Origin: UBA961 sp014191195
Lineage (GTDB): Bacteria; Bacteroidota; Ignavibacteria; Kapaibacteriales; UBA961
Direction: 5' to 3'
Assembly (NCBI GenBank): GCA_964204605.1
Contig: OZ123195.1
Coordinates: 434,001 to 498,000 of the forward strand
Length of the DNA stretch: 64,000 nucleotides
The notes beneath the pieces were generated by a model. That model ran no database searches, was not told the DNA's origin, and saw only the letters and a list, made by a program, of their open reading frames with translations. The position numbers and the translations under genes are program-made. Each line of letters starts with the position of its first letter. Position 1 is the stretch's first letter. This document shows, piece after piece, positions 26,956 to 35,414 of this stretch.

Positions 26956-27654
26956 TTATACTTGGGCTTCATAGTAGTATTGAGCCCCAAACGGTAAAAA
27001 ACCTAGCATTGGTTCCAATGGTCTAAGGAATCCAACAAAAGCTGGAAAAAAAAGTGTAAATGTTCTTTTTCTTATAGAAAATCCAGATTCCTTATATATA
27101 TGTTCCGAATAAGATGGAGGAAGCAAAACTGCATCAATATCGAATGGACAATCTTTAATTGTTTTTACAGTGATCGGATTCCAAGGATTATGTTCAAACA
27201 TAAAAATCATTCCTCCTGGGCGCAGATGATTCTTTAAATCCTTAAGAATTCTTATATGTTCTGAATGAGGAATATGATGAAATACATTTGCAATAAAAAT
27301 GATATCAAATGTATCTGAAAATGGTATTGCCCCTGTTTCAGATAATAGTTCCCATTGAATTCCGGGAACATCTTTATTTGCACTTTTAGCCATATCTAAT
27401 GAATCTTGCGAAACATCGGCACCAATAATTGAAGAGCTAGGAAAGTATTTTCTTAATAATGGTTCACTTTTACCAATACCACATCCAAAGTTTAGGATAT
27501 GTACATGTTCTTTGTCTCTTCCATATATTTTCAATTTCCGATGTATTTCTTTTACTTTATATTCATCAAAAAAAGCGGGCTCATATCCAGAAGCCTTAAC
27601 ATTTTGAGCATGCATCGATTGATATTCTAATGCGTATTTATCAAATTCACTCAT
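26956..27654 (-). CDS. Class I SAM-dependent methyltransferase
   Basis: A 232-residue cytoplasmic protein with the Rossmann-type methyltransferase motifs: motif I HILNFGCGIGKSEPLL (about 52-67), an acidic residue in IIGADVSQDSLDMAK, and a motif IV-like FDIIFIANVFHHI. The ATG overlaps the end of the GT2 gene by 8 nt, so both are translated together. This pairing suggests modification of a lipid-linked sugar or other envelope molecule, but the substrate is unknown. Confidence 0.82.
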   Translation of the reverse strand: MSEFDKYALEYQSMHAQNVKASGYEPAFFDEYKVKEIHRKLKIYGRDKEHVHILNFGCGIGKSEPLLRKYFPSSSIIGADVSQDSLDMAKSANKDVPGIQWELLSETGAIPFSDTFDIIFIANVFHHIPHSEHIRILKDLKNHLRPGGMIFMFEHNPWNPITVKTIKDCPFDIDAVLLPPSYSEHIYKESGFSIRKRTFTLFFPAFVGFLRPLEPMLGFLPFGAQYYYEAQV

Positions 27655-28609
27655 TGAGTTCTTTCCTATAAATATCTTCTATAACATATAATGGACGATA
27701 TTTTGTCTCATCGTGGATTCGTCCTAAATATTCGCCAATCATCCCTAATGCAAGTAATTGCGTGCCACCTAAAAGTAAAATACATATGATAAGAGAAGCC
27801 CACCCTAATTCAATATGCGCATCAGGCATAAATAGCTTAAGTATAATAATATAAAGACTATATAAAAAGCCAAGAAATGCTGTGATAATTCCAATATAAG
27901 ATGATAGTTTTAATGGTATTGAAGAAAATGAAGTTATACCATCAACAGCAAATTTTATCATTTTTGTTAATGTATATTTAGTTTCTCCGGAATGTCTCTC
28001 ATTACGTTCATATTCCATACCGATTTGATTGAAGCCTATCCAACTAATCATACCACGAATAAATCTATGGCGTTCTTTCATCGATTTTAACACATTGACA
28101 ACACGTCTACTCATAATTCTAAAATCACCAGTATCAACAGGTATATCAACATTGGTTAATTTTCTTAAAACACGATAAAACAAAGAAGCGGTAAACAATT
28201 TAAAAAAGCTTTCTCCATCTCTTTTTTTTCTTACGGCATATACAACATCATAACCCTTTAACATTGTTACATATAAATCAACAATAGTTTCTGGAGGATC
28301 TTGCAAATCTCCATCAATAACTGCAATTGCATCACCTAGTGCTATGTCTATGCCAGCTGTAATTGCAATTTGATGTCCATGATTTCTTGATAAATTTAAG
28401 AGCACATAACCTGGAAGATCTTCACAAAGATGTTTGAGAAGATTCACAGTATTATCTGTAGACCCATCATTAACAAAAATCACTTCTATTTCATGAGCAT
28501 TAATGCCACATTTTGACAGAAATAATTGTTTTGTATTCTCCATTCTTTCATAAAAAGCATGAATGATACCTTCTTCATTATACATTGGTACTACAATTGA
28601 AATTCTCAT
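27647..28609 (-). CDS. Family 2 glycosyltransferase, DPM1/GtrB/ArnC-like
   Basis: A 320-residue membrane-anchored GT2. The N-terminal GT-A domain shows ISIVVPMYNEEGII, the nucleotide-sugar site VIDGDLQDPPE (Asp-x-Asp type), and a DTGDFRIMSR block. Two C-terminal helices lie at about 235-258 and 270-292. Members transfer a sugar or phosphosugar to a polyprenyl phosphate on the inner face of the membrane. It starts 3 nt after the ABC transporter stop and overlaps the methyltransferase by 8 nt. Confidence 0.9.
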   Translation of the reverse strand: MRISIVVPMYNEEGIIHAFYERMENTKQLFLSKCGINAHEIEVIFVNDGSTDNTVNLLKHLCEDLPGYVLLNLSRNHGHQIAITAGIDIALGDAIAVIDGDLQDPPETIVDLYVTMLKGYDVVYAVRKKRDGESFFKLFTASLFYRVLRKLTNVDIPVDTGDFRIMSRRVVNVLKSMKERHRFIRGMISWIGFNQIGMEYERNERHSGETKYTLTKMIKFAVDGITSFSSIPLKLSSYIGIITAFLGFLYSLYIIILKLFMPDAHIELGWASLIICILLLGGTQLLALGMIGEYLGRIHDETKYRPLYVIEDIYRKELNE

Positions 28610-28612
28610 AGT

Positions 28613-30391
28613 TTATGCCTGATTATGTGCAGTTAATTCGGCTGTGAAACCAATAAATTCTTCTTCTAATTGTTGGCGTTCATGCATAGAAGCATATATG
28701 CCTTTTTTTGATAATAACTCAAGATGCGTACCCGATTCTACTATTGCACCTTTTAGTAAAACAATAATATTATCGCATAATGAAACAGTAGAAATACGGT
28801 GAGCGATAAGAATAGTAGTTCTGTTTACCATTAATGTTGATAAACCTTTTAAGATTATTTCTTCTGTAGCTGTATCTACGGCAGAGAAAGCATCATCTAA
28901 TACTAATATTTTGGGATTTCGGACAATTGCTCTTGCGATTGCAGTTCTTTGCTTTTGCCCACCAGATAGTGTTATGCCACGTTCTCCAACTATTGTATTA
29001 TACCCATTTGGTAAATCTTCAATATCTTGAGCTAAGCCTGCTGATTGCGCTGCTTCTTTAATTTCTTGCTCACTTGCTTCTGGTTTGCCAAAACGAATAT
29101 TATCTGCAAGTGACATACTAAAAAGGAATGCTTCTTGTTGAACAAGGCCTATACAGGAACGTAATTCTTGTAAAGAAATATCTTTAATATCAATACCATC
29201 TATCTTTATCGAGCCAGATGTTAAATCGAATAGGCGTGGTAAAAGGCTTGCTAAAGTTGATTTTCCGCTCCCAGTTGCCCCTACAATACCAAGTGAACTG
29301 CCTGCTTTAACCTCAAATGTGATTGAATCTAATGCCTTTTCTTTTCTATCAGGATATTGCATTGTTACATGGTGAAAACTAATGCGTGGGTTTTGTATGT
29401 GTTGTGAAGAATTGGCATCTTCTTTATACGATATTGAGGGTATCATATCCATAATATCACCAACTCTTTTTGCTGATGCTGCTGCCCTTTGAACTAAATT
29501 ACTTACCCAGCCGATTGCTGCAACCGGCCATATCAATTGATTTAAATAAATAAAAAATTGCGTGATATCACCTAAAGTAGCCTGATTTCTAATTACTTGA
29601 ATACCGCCATATCCAAGAACTAAAAGATTGGAAAAACCAACTAAAGCCATCATAGAAGGCATTGTTAATGATTGAAAAAAAGCAAGCTTAATATTTCGGA
29701 ATTTATATTCTTCACTTTGTTGGGAAAACTGCTTGTATTCATAGTCTTCCCTTTGATAAGCTTTTATTACCCTTACACCGCTAAAGGATTCTTGAGCATG
29801 TGCAGTTAAATGAGAAAATTGTTCTTGTACTTCTCTAAATCCATCATGTACTTTTTTTCCAATTCTATATGTTAAAAAAGCCATAAATGGTAAAGGAATC
29901 AAAGCTAATAAAGTAATTGATAGATTAATTGAGCTCATCAAGGCTAATGCAAATGTAAATGTAGTGATAGTATTGGCTGAATACATGATAGCTGGACCCA
30001 AGAATTCACGGATTGCAGCAATATCATTTGTCGTTAAAGCCATTAATGAGCCGGTAGAATTTCCATGAAAAAACGAAAGAGATTGAATTTCTAAAGCCTG
30101 TAATAAATCATTTCTTAATTCATATTCAATTAATCGAGATGTTACAATAATTGTTCTTCTAGTAAGGTACATAAAAAAACCAGAGCCAATAGTAAGCGCA
30201 AGAATGAGTCCAATAGAAAGATAAACTTGCTGTGAATCTATGGTAGCCCTTTGCATTCCATCTACAATACGTCCAACAAAGCGTGGCACAGAAGTAGAAC
30301 AAACATTAGATAATGTTACAAAAAGAAAGCCCAGCATAAGTTGGGCTTTATGTCTTTTCAAATAGGGGAATAATCTTTTTAATTCTTTCAT
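28613..30391 (-). CDS. ABC exporter, fused permease and ATPase (MsbA/MdlB type)
   Basis: A 592-residue half transporter that would work as a dimer in the inner membrane. Six helices occupy about 15-305. The nucleotide-binding domain carries Walker A GATGSGKST (371-379), the signature LSGGQ (475-479), Walker B ILVLDD (495-500) and the switch region IAHRISTV. Lipid A or another lipid-linked product is a reasonable substrate given the neighbouring GT2 and methyltransferase, but multidrug export cannot be excluded. It follows fbaB by 10 nt. Confidence 0.9.
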   Translation of the reverse strand: MKELKRLFPYLKRHKAQLMLGFLFVTLSNVCSTSVPRFVGRIVDGMQRATIDSQQVYLSIGLILALTIGSGFFMYLTRRTIIVTSRLIEYELRNDLLQALEIQSLSFFHGNSTGSLMALTTNDIAAIREFLGPAIMYSANTITTFTFALALMSSINLSITLLALIPLPFMAFLTYRIGKKVHDGFREVQEQFSHLTAHAQESFSGVRVIKAYQREDYEYKQFSQQSEEYKFRNIKLAFFQSLTMPSMMALVGFSNLLVLGYGGIQVIRNQATLGDITQFFIYLNQLIWPVAAIGWVSNLVQRAAASAKRVGDIMDMIPSISYKEDANSSQHIQNPRISFHHVTMQYPDRKEKALDSITFEVKAGSSLGIVGATGSGKSTLASLLPRLFDLTSGSIKIDGIDIKDISLQELRSCIGLVQQEAFLFSMSLADNIRFGKPEASEQEIKEAAQSAGLAQDIEDLPNGYNTIVGERGITLSGGQKQRTAIARAIVRNPKILVLDDAFSAVDTATEEIILKGLSTLMVNRTTILIAHRISTVSLCDNIIVLLKGAIVESGTHLELLSKKGIYASMHERQQLEEEFIGFTAELTAHNQA

Positions 30392-30401
30392 ATTGATTGC
30401 A

Positions 30402-31472
30402 TCATGCTATAGTAATTTCTGGACACAAATACACATCTTGAATTGTATTCAATAGTGCTATGCCTTCTTTCATTGGCCTTTGGAATGCTTTTCTTCCTGA
30501 TATCAAACCCATTCCACCTGCTCTTTTATTAATAACTGCGGTTATAGCTGCTTCTGCAAAATCATTAGAACCGGATGCACCACCAGAATTGATAAGTCCA
30601 ATTCTGCCCATATAACAATTTGCTACTTGATAACGGCATAAATCAATTGGATGGTCTGAGCTTAATTCTGAATACATACGATTATCTAATTTCCCATAAC
30701 TAGAATTACCCATATTAAGTGAAGAGTATCCACCATTGTTTTCAGGCAATTTTTGTTTAATAATATCAGCTCCTAAAGTAACGCCCAAGTGATTTGCCTG
30801 GCCGGTTAAATCAGCAGAAATATGATAATCTTTATCTGATTTAAAAGCTGAATTTCTTAGATAACACCATAAAATAGTTGCCATACCCAATTGATGCGCA
30901 TGTGCAAAAGCTTGTGAAATATCTACTATTTGTCTAGAGCTTTCGGGAGATCCAAAATAAATAGTTGCTCCAATCGCTGCAGCTCCCATTTCATATGCTT
31001 GCTGAACTGTTCCAAATAGTATTTGATCTGCCTTATTTGGATAGGTAAGGAGTTCATTATGATTAATCTTGACGATATATGGAATTTTATGGGCATATAA
31101 ACGAGAAGTCATAGCTAATACACCAAAAGTAGAAGCTACTGCATTACAACCACCTTCAATTGCAAGACTAATGATATTTTCTGGGTCAAAATATGCTGGG
31201 TTTTTAGCAAAGCTAGCACCTGCAGAATGTTCTATTCCTTGGTCAACAGGAAGTATAGAAGTATATCCTGTACCAGAAAGCCTTCCATGTGAAAAAATTC
31301 TTTGTAAATTTTGTAAAACACGATTAGATCTATCTGAAACAGAATATATTCTATCTACAGCGTCGCCACCAGGTAGATGTAAACTGGATTTATCAACTGT
31401 ATTACAAGTATGATCTAAAAAATAAGAGGCTTGGCCGCCTAAAAGCGAGGCTATATGGTCAATCATTAACAA
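30402..31472 (-). CDS. fbaB: Class I fructose-bisphosphate aldolase (FbaB/DhnA type)
   Basis: A 356-residue cytoplasmic aldolase that splits fructose 1,6-bisphosphate in glycolysis. It follows the E. coli FbaB pattern closely: ILPVDQGIEHSAGASFAKNP, LWCYLRNSAFK, SADLTGQANHLGVTLGADII, then KQKLPENNGGYSSLN, NCYMGRIGLINSGGASG, and GGMGLISGRKAFQRP. The Schiff-base lysine is the first Lys of KQKLPENNGG, by analogy with FbaB. A -7 promoter element is 48 nt upstream. It heads a run with the ABC exporter, GT2 and methyltransferase. Confidence 0.93.
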   Translation of the reverse strand: MLMIDHIASLLGGQASYFLDHTCNTVDKSSLHLPGGDAVDRIYSVSDRSNRVLQNLQRIFSHGRLSGTGYTSILPVDQGIEHSAGASFAKNPAYFDPENIISLAIEGGCNAVASTFGVLAMTSRLYAHKIPYIVKINHNELLTYPNKADQILFGTVQQAYEMGAAAIGATIYFGSPESSRQIVDISQAFAHAHQLGMATILWCYLRNSAFKSDKDYHISADLTGQANHLGVTLGADIIKQKLPENNGGYSSLNMGNSSYGKLDNRMYSELSSDHPIDLCRYQVANCYMGRIGLINSGGASGSNDFAEAAITAVINKRAGGMGLISGRKAFQRPMKEGIALLNTIQDVYLCPEITIA

Positions 31473-31519
31473 TCCTTAAAGTTATTGTTTGGGATTGAAG
31501 AAACATGAATTTGCTAAGA

Positions 31520-31527
31520 CAAAATTA
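31520..31527 (-). promoter_or_regulatory. Candidate -7 promoter element for fbaB operon
   Basis: On the minus strand this is TAATTTTG, an exact match to TAnnTTTG. It lies 48 nt upstream of the fbaB ATG. No good TTTG is found about 20 nt upstream of it. Confidence 0.4.
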
Positions 31528-31726
31528 CGTGATTTTGATGAATAAAATCGTGGGTTTATTTGCAATTTTAGTGTTTGATTTCTCCTAATGATTATATATC
31601 TATCAAACATATTATAATGAACTAAACAATTTATATATTCCTAATTCCTTCAAAATCCTTATTTTCGATTTCCTTTTTTTTAGAAGGTAGGTATAATCAT
31701 AGCCCTGGTTGTGATGAAAGTACTAC

Positions 31727-31813
31727 GGAAAGGTGCAAGAGTGGTTTAATTGGCACGCCTGGAAAGCGTGTGAGCCTGTAAGGGTTCCGCGGGTTCGAAT
31801 CCCGCCCTTTCCG
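31727..31813 (+). tRNA. tRNA-Ser (anticodon GGA)
   Basis: An 87-nt gene. The acceptor stem GGAAAGG pairs with CCTTTCC (31806-31812), with discriminator G at 31813. The anticodon stem CACGC/GCGTG encloses loop CTGGAAA with anticodon GGA at 31761-31763. The variable arm is long, as expected for serine, and the T arm is GCGGG-TTCGAAT-CCCGC. CCA is not encoded. A TATAAT hexamer stands at 31692-31697, and a strong terminator follows. Confidence 0.96.
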
Positions 31814-31815
31814 CA

Positions 31816-31847
31816 AGCCATCCCTATTGTTGGGGATGGCTTTTTTT
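31816..31847 (+). terminator. Rho-independent terminator after tRNA-Ser(GGA)
   Basis: A 9-bp stem, AGCCATCCC / GGGATGGCT, with an 8-nt loop is followed by seven Ts. It starts only 3 nt after the tRNA, so the tRNA is transcribed alone and separated from gyrA. Confidence 0.9.
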
Positions 31848-31911
31848 ATTTTGTCTGAATAAAAAAATTAGAAAAACCAATAAATTCTGCATCCAAGACT
31901 TGCTTTTTTCG

Positions 31912-31919
31912 TATTTTTG
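31912..31919 (+). promoter_or_regulatory. Candidate -7 promoter element of gyrA
   Basis: TATTTTTG matches TAnnTTTG exactly and lies 37 nt upstream of the gyrA ATG, downstream of the tRNA terminator. The nearest -33-like sequence is an imperfect TTCTG about 22 nt upstream. Confidence 0.5.
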
Positions 31920-31956
31920 CATGTAAGATTTTTCCTTAAATACTCAGAAAAACACT

Positions 31957-34461
31957 ATGTCATCGCTCCTTAGCGAGCGCATTCTTCCTGTTATGCTAGA
32001 AGATGAAATGCGCGCCTCTTATCTTGCTTATTCAATGTCTGTAATAGTTTCACGTGCATTACCTGATGTGCGTGATGGTTTAAAGCCAGTTCACCGTAGA
32101 ATTCTCTATGCAATGTATGAACTAGGTTTAATGCCAAATAAACCATATAAAAAATCTGCTCGTCTGGTTGGGGAAGTACTTGGTAAATATCATCCCCATG
32201 GAGATTCTTCTGTTTATGATGCAATGGTACGTTTGGCTCAAGGTTGGTCTATGCGTTATCCACTTGTTGATGGACAGGGTAATTATGGATCTGTAGATGG
32301 CGATCCACCAGCAGCTATGCGTTATACTGAATCTAAATTAGCATCAATTGCAATGGAGACATTGCGAGATATTGATAAAAATACGGTTGATTATCGCCCT
32401 AATTTTGATGATTCTCTAGAAGAACCTACAGTGTTACCTACTTCTTTACCTACTTTGTTAATAAACGGAGCTGGTGGAATTGCTGTAGGTATGGCTACAA
32501 ATATACCTCCTCATAATCTTAATGAAGTTGTTGATGCTTTACAAGCATTGATCATTAATCCAGAAATTACGATTTCTGAATTGATGCAATATGTAAAGGC
32601 ACCTGATTTTCCAACTGGTGGTATTATCTATGGATATGAAGGTGTTAAAGATGGTTATCATACTGGGCGTGGCCGTGTTTTAGTTCGTGCTAAAGCAAGT
32701 ATTGAGGCTACAAAAACCAAAGAAACAATTATTATTACTGAATTACCCTATCAAGTAGGTAAGGCTTCATTAATTGAAAAAATTGCAGATTTAGTAAGGG
32801 CCAAAGTACTTGAAGATATTTCTGATATCAGAGATGAATCAGATCGTGATGGAATGCGAATTGTTATTGAGTTAAAGCGTGATGCCACACCTATGGTTGT
32901 TTTAAACAATTTGTATAAGCATACACAATTGCAAACAACTTTTGGTATTAATATGTTAGCTTTAGTGAAGGGCCGTCCAAAGGTTCTTACATTAAAAGAA
33001 ATGATGGAAGAATTCTTAAAACATCGAAATGAAGTAATTGTTAGAAGGACACAGTTTGAATTAGATGCTGCAGATAGAAGAGCCCATATTTTAGAAGGTT
33101 TTATTATTGCTTTAGACAATATTGATGAAGTAATTAAAACCATTAAGCAATCTAAAGATGCACCTACAGCTAGTATAAATTTACAGTCAAGATTTAGTTT
33201 GTCTGAAATTCAGGCCAAAGCTATTCTTGAAATGCGTTTACAAAGATTAACTGGTTTAGAAAGAGATAAAATTCAAGCTGAATATAGAGAGATTATTCAA
33301 TTAATTGAAAAGTTGAAATCTATTTTAGCTAGCAAAGAATTGCAGATGCAAATAATTAGCGATGAATTAGCTGAGATACGAAAAAAATATGGTGATGAAC
33401 GCAGAACAGAGATAGTTCATGATGCCAGAGATTTCACATTAGAAGATATGATAGCCAATGAAGAAATGATCGTAACTATTTCTCATAAAGGTTTCATTAA
33501 ACGTACTGCAGTAAGTAATTATAGACGTCAAAATAAAGGTGGCCGTGGCGCAAGCGGAGCTGGTACATATGATGATGATTATGTAGAACAAGTATTCCGT
33601 GCAGCAACACATCATTATTTATTATTCTTTACCGATCGCGGTAGAGTATTCAGAGTTAAAGTATATGATTTAACCGAAGCAAGCAGAAATGCAAAGGGCA
33701 GATCATTAGCAAATGTTATCGAAAAAGCTAATGAAGAAAAAGTAACAGCTACTTTAACAGTAAAAGAATTCCCAGATAATCTCTATATCTTTATGGCTAC
33801 AGCCAATGGTACTGTAAAGAAAACATTATTATCAGAATTTGAAAGTGTAAGAGCAAATGGAAAAATTGCCATTAATCTTCATGATGATGATAGTTTGATT
33901 AGCGCAAAAATTACAGATGGATCGAATGATATTATCTTAGCATCTAATGCTGGTTTAGCTTGTAGATTCCGCGAGAGTGATGTTCGCCCAATGGGTAGAA
34001 CTGCAGCAGGAGTTATTGGTATGCAATTAGGCGATACTGAAAGAGTAATCTCGATGGTATCTATAAAACGTCCTGATTCTCAAATAATCGTTGTTGGTGA
34101 AAGAGGTTATGGAAAACGAACCAATTATGAGGATTTCAGGCTAACAAAACGTGGTGCTAAAGGTGTGATATCTATGAATATTACTGATAAAACTGGCGAA
34201 GTTGTTAGTGTCATGGAAGTACAAGATACTGAAGATTTAGTAGTAATGACAGTTGGCGGTATTCTTATTCGTCAACAAGTTAAAGATATTAGAATCATCG
34301 GTAGAAATACACAAGGTGTTCGCCTGATTAGACTAGAAGAAGGTGATAAGATAGCAGATATTACTACTGTTCCTCATGAAGAAGATGAGGATGAAACAGA
34401 TACAGTAGAAGGAAATGAAATCATAACACCTACTAATTCTGACCAACTAGAACTGTTGTAA
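31957..34461 (+). CDS. gyrA: DNA gyrase subunit A
   Basis: An 834-residue type IIA topoisomerase breakage-reunion subunit; with GyrB it introduces negative supercoils. The catalytic tyrosine is Tyr123 in AAMRYTESKL. The GyrA box QNKGGRG (525-531) is present, which separates gyrase from topoisomerase IV ParC. The quinolone region reads HPHGDSSVYDAM (79-90). The residues equivalent to E. coli Ser83 and Asp87 are Ser84 and Asp88, so no common resistance substitution is seen. The six-bladed C-terminal domain runs from about 500 to 810, and the tail is acidic (EEDEDETDTVEGNE). The gene is flanked on both sides by serine tRNA genes; gyrB is not in the window. Confidence 0.96.
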   Translation: MSSLLSERILPVMLEDEMRASYLAYSMSVIVSRALPDVRDGLKPVHRRILYAMYELGLMPNKPYKKSARLVGEVLGKYHPHGDSSVYDAMVRLAQGWSMRYPLVDGQGNYGSVDGDPPAAMRYTESKLASIAMETLRDIDKNTVDYRPNFDDSLEEPTVLPTSLPTLLINGAGGIAVGMATNIPPHNLNEVVDALQALIINPEITISELMQYVKAPDFPTGGIIYGYEGVKDGYHTGRGRVLVRAKASIEATKTKETIIITELPYQVGKASLIEKIADLVRAKVLEDISDIRDESDRDGMRIVIELKRDATPMVVLNNLYKHTQLQTTFGINMLALVKGRPKVLTLKEMMEEFLKHRNEVIVRRTQFELDAADRRAHILEGFIIALDNIDEVIKTIKQSKDAPTASINLQSRFSLSEIQAKAILEMRLQRLTGLERDKIQAEYREIIQLIEKLKSILASKELQMQIISDELAEIRKKYGDERRTEIVHDARDFTLEDMIANEEMIVTISHKGFIKRTAVSNYRRQNKGGRGASGAGTYDDDYVEQVFRAATHHYLLFFTDRGRVFRVKVYDLTEASRNAKGRSLANVIEKANEEKVTATLTVKEFPDNLYIFMATANGTVKKTLLSEFESVRANGKIAINLHDDDSLISAKITDGSNDIILASNAGLACRFRESDVRPMGRTAAGVIGMQLGDTERVISMVSIKRPDSQIIVVGERGYGKRTNYEDFRLTKRGAKGVISMNITDKTGEVVSVMEVQDTEDLVVMTVGGILIRQQVKDIRIIGRNTQGVRLIRLEEGDKIADITTVPHEEDEDETDTVEGNEIITPTNSDQLELL

Positions 34462-34503
34462 TGTATTGATAATTAAGGTGTTAAAAATTAACTTCTTAAA
34501 CAG

Positions 34504-34535
34504 TTTGTGAACTTGTACAGAAGTGCTTATTTTTG
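34504..34535 (+). promoter_or_regulatory. Bacteroidota-type promoter of tRNA-Ser(GCT)
   Basis: TTTG (34504-34507), exactly 20 nt, then TATTTTTG (34528-34535) is a full match to the -33/-7 consensus of Bacteroidota primary sigma factor promoters. It ends 18 nt before the mature tRNA. Confidence 0.75.
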
Positions 34536-34553
34536 CGCCAGATTAAATATGTC

Positions 34554-34644
34554 GGAGGGATGGCCGAGAGGCTGAAGGCACCGGTTTGCTAAACCGACGT
34601 AGTGTTTTTAAACGCTACCGAGGGTTCGAATCCCTCTCCCTCCG
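34554..34644 (+). tRNA. tRNA-Ser (anticodon GCT)
   Basis: A 91-nt gene. The acceptor stem GGAGGGA pairs with TCCCTCC (34637-34643), with discriminator G at 34644. The D region is TGGCCGAGAGGCTGAAGG, typical of serine tRNAs. The anticodon loop TTGCTAA carries anticodon GCT. A long variable arm follows, and the T arm is GAGGG-TTCGAAT-CCCTC. CCA is not encoded. Confidence 0.95.
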
Positions 34645-34656
34645 CTACCTTTTTAA

Positions 34657-34697
34657 AGAACCAATTGATTGCTAACGCATTAATTGGTTCTTTTTTT
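34657..34697 (+). terminator. Rho-independent terminator after tRNA-Ser(GCT)
   Basis: A 10-bp stem, AGAACCAATT / AATTGGTTCT, with a 15-nt loop is followed by a run of Ts. The 180 nt between it and the next gene is AT-rich and I see nothing else in it. Confidence 0.85.
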
Positions 34698-34878
34698 ATT
34701 TCTATAATTAAGGAACAAGATTTCGATGAAGAATATGATAGAATGTGAGAGTAATATTTTTACATGAAAATATTTAGTGATATATTTCTGATATTAACAC
34801 ATTATTCGTAAAAAGCAGTAATTTTTACAAGTAACAGAATGGTAAAACGAATTAACTCTATTTTAAGGAAAAAAGCTG

Positions 34879-35412
34879 ATGAAAGATTTTATACTTGTGA
34901 TTATTGTAGTACTTACATCGTATAGCTGTAGTAAAGCACAATCACTGAAAGCAATTTCCCAAAGTGGTGCTGAAGAAACATATTCATTGAATAAACCACT
35001 TACAATTACTTTTGATTCATCTTCATTTGTCTTTACTTCAGGTTCAACTGTAATAAAGAAATGGGGATTTGGAGAGTTGAGAATACTTATTGATGATATT
35101 AATGCTAATGGGACAATAGATGTAAAAGAAAAAAATATATCTAATCAACCTAATACGGTACATGTTTATCCCCAGCCTATATTCGATAAATTCAATGTAT
35201 CTTTTCATGTACCATTAAGCGGTCCAGTACACATTAATTTATATTCTTTAGTAGGTGACTTAGTATACTCATACTCACTAGGATATTTGGTCCAAGGAGA
35301 ACACACCTCGTCAGTTAGTATTCCTTTTATTAGTACAGGTCAATATATTCTTAGTTTACAAGGAAATCTCTTCTTGTACAATATTCCACTCATTCATGTA
35401 GAAGGACAATAA
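34879..35412 (+). CDS. Small exported lipoprotein-like protein with T9SS sorting tail
   Basis: A 177-residue protein that starts with a hydrophobic leader and a lipobox-like TSYSCSK; KAQ|SL is an alternative signal peptidase I site. The middle (about 22-75) has the short beta pattern often found in Bacteroidota surface proteins (ETYSLNKPLTITFDSSSF, WGFGELRILID). Residues 94-175 (VYPQPIFDKFNVSFHV ... STGQYILSLQG) read as a T9SS type A sorting domain, so nearly half of the protein is the secretion tail. AAGGA lies 9 to 10 nt upstream of the ATG. It is followed 2 nt later by the FISUMP protein and probably forms a two-gene unit. Confidence 0.7.
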   Translation: MKDFILVIIVVLTSYSCSKAQSLKAISQSGAEETYSLNKPLTITFDSSSFVFTSGSTVIKKWGFGELRILIDDINANGTIDVKEKNISNQPNTVHVYPQPIFDKFNVSFHVPLSGPVHINLYSLVGDLVYSYSLGYLVQGEHTSSVSIPFISTGQYILSLQGNLFLYNIPLIHVEGQ

Positions 35413-35414
35413 TT

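Noticed and set aside
31692..31697. TATAAT as the definite promoter of tRNA-Ser(GGA)
   Set aside because: It is at a reasonable distance (30 nt) but has no matching -33 or -35 element and differs from the TAnnTTTG type seen elsewhere, so I did not list it as a feature.
31957..34461. parC (topoisomerase IV) instead of gyrA
   Set aside because: The GyrA box QNKGGRG is present at 525-531, which supports gyrase.
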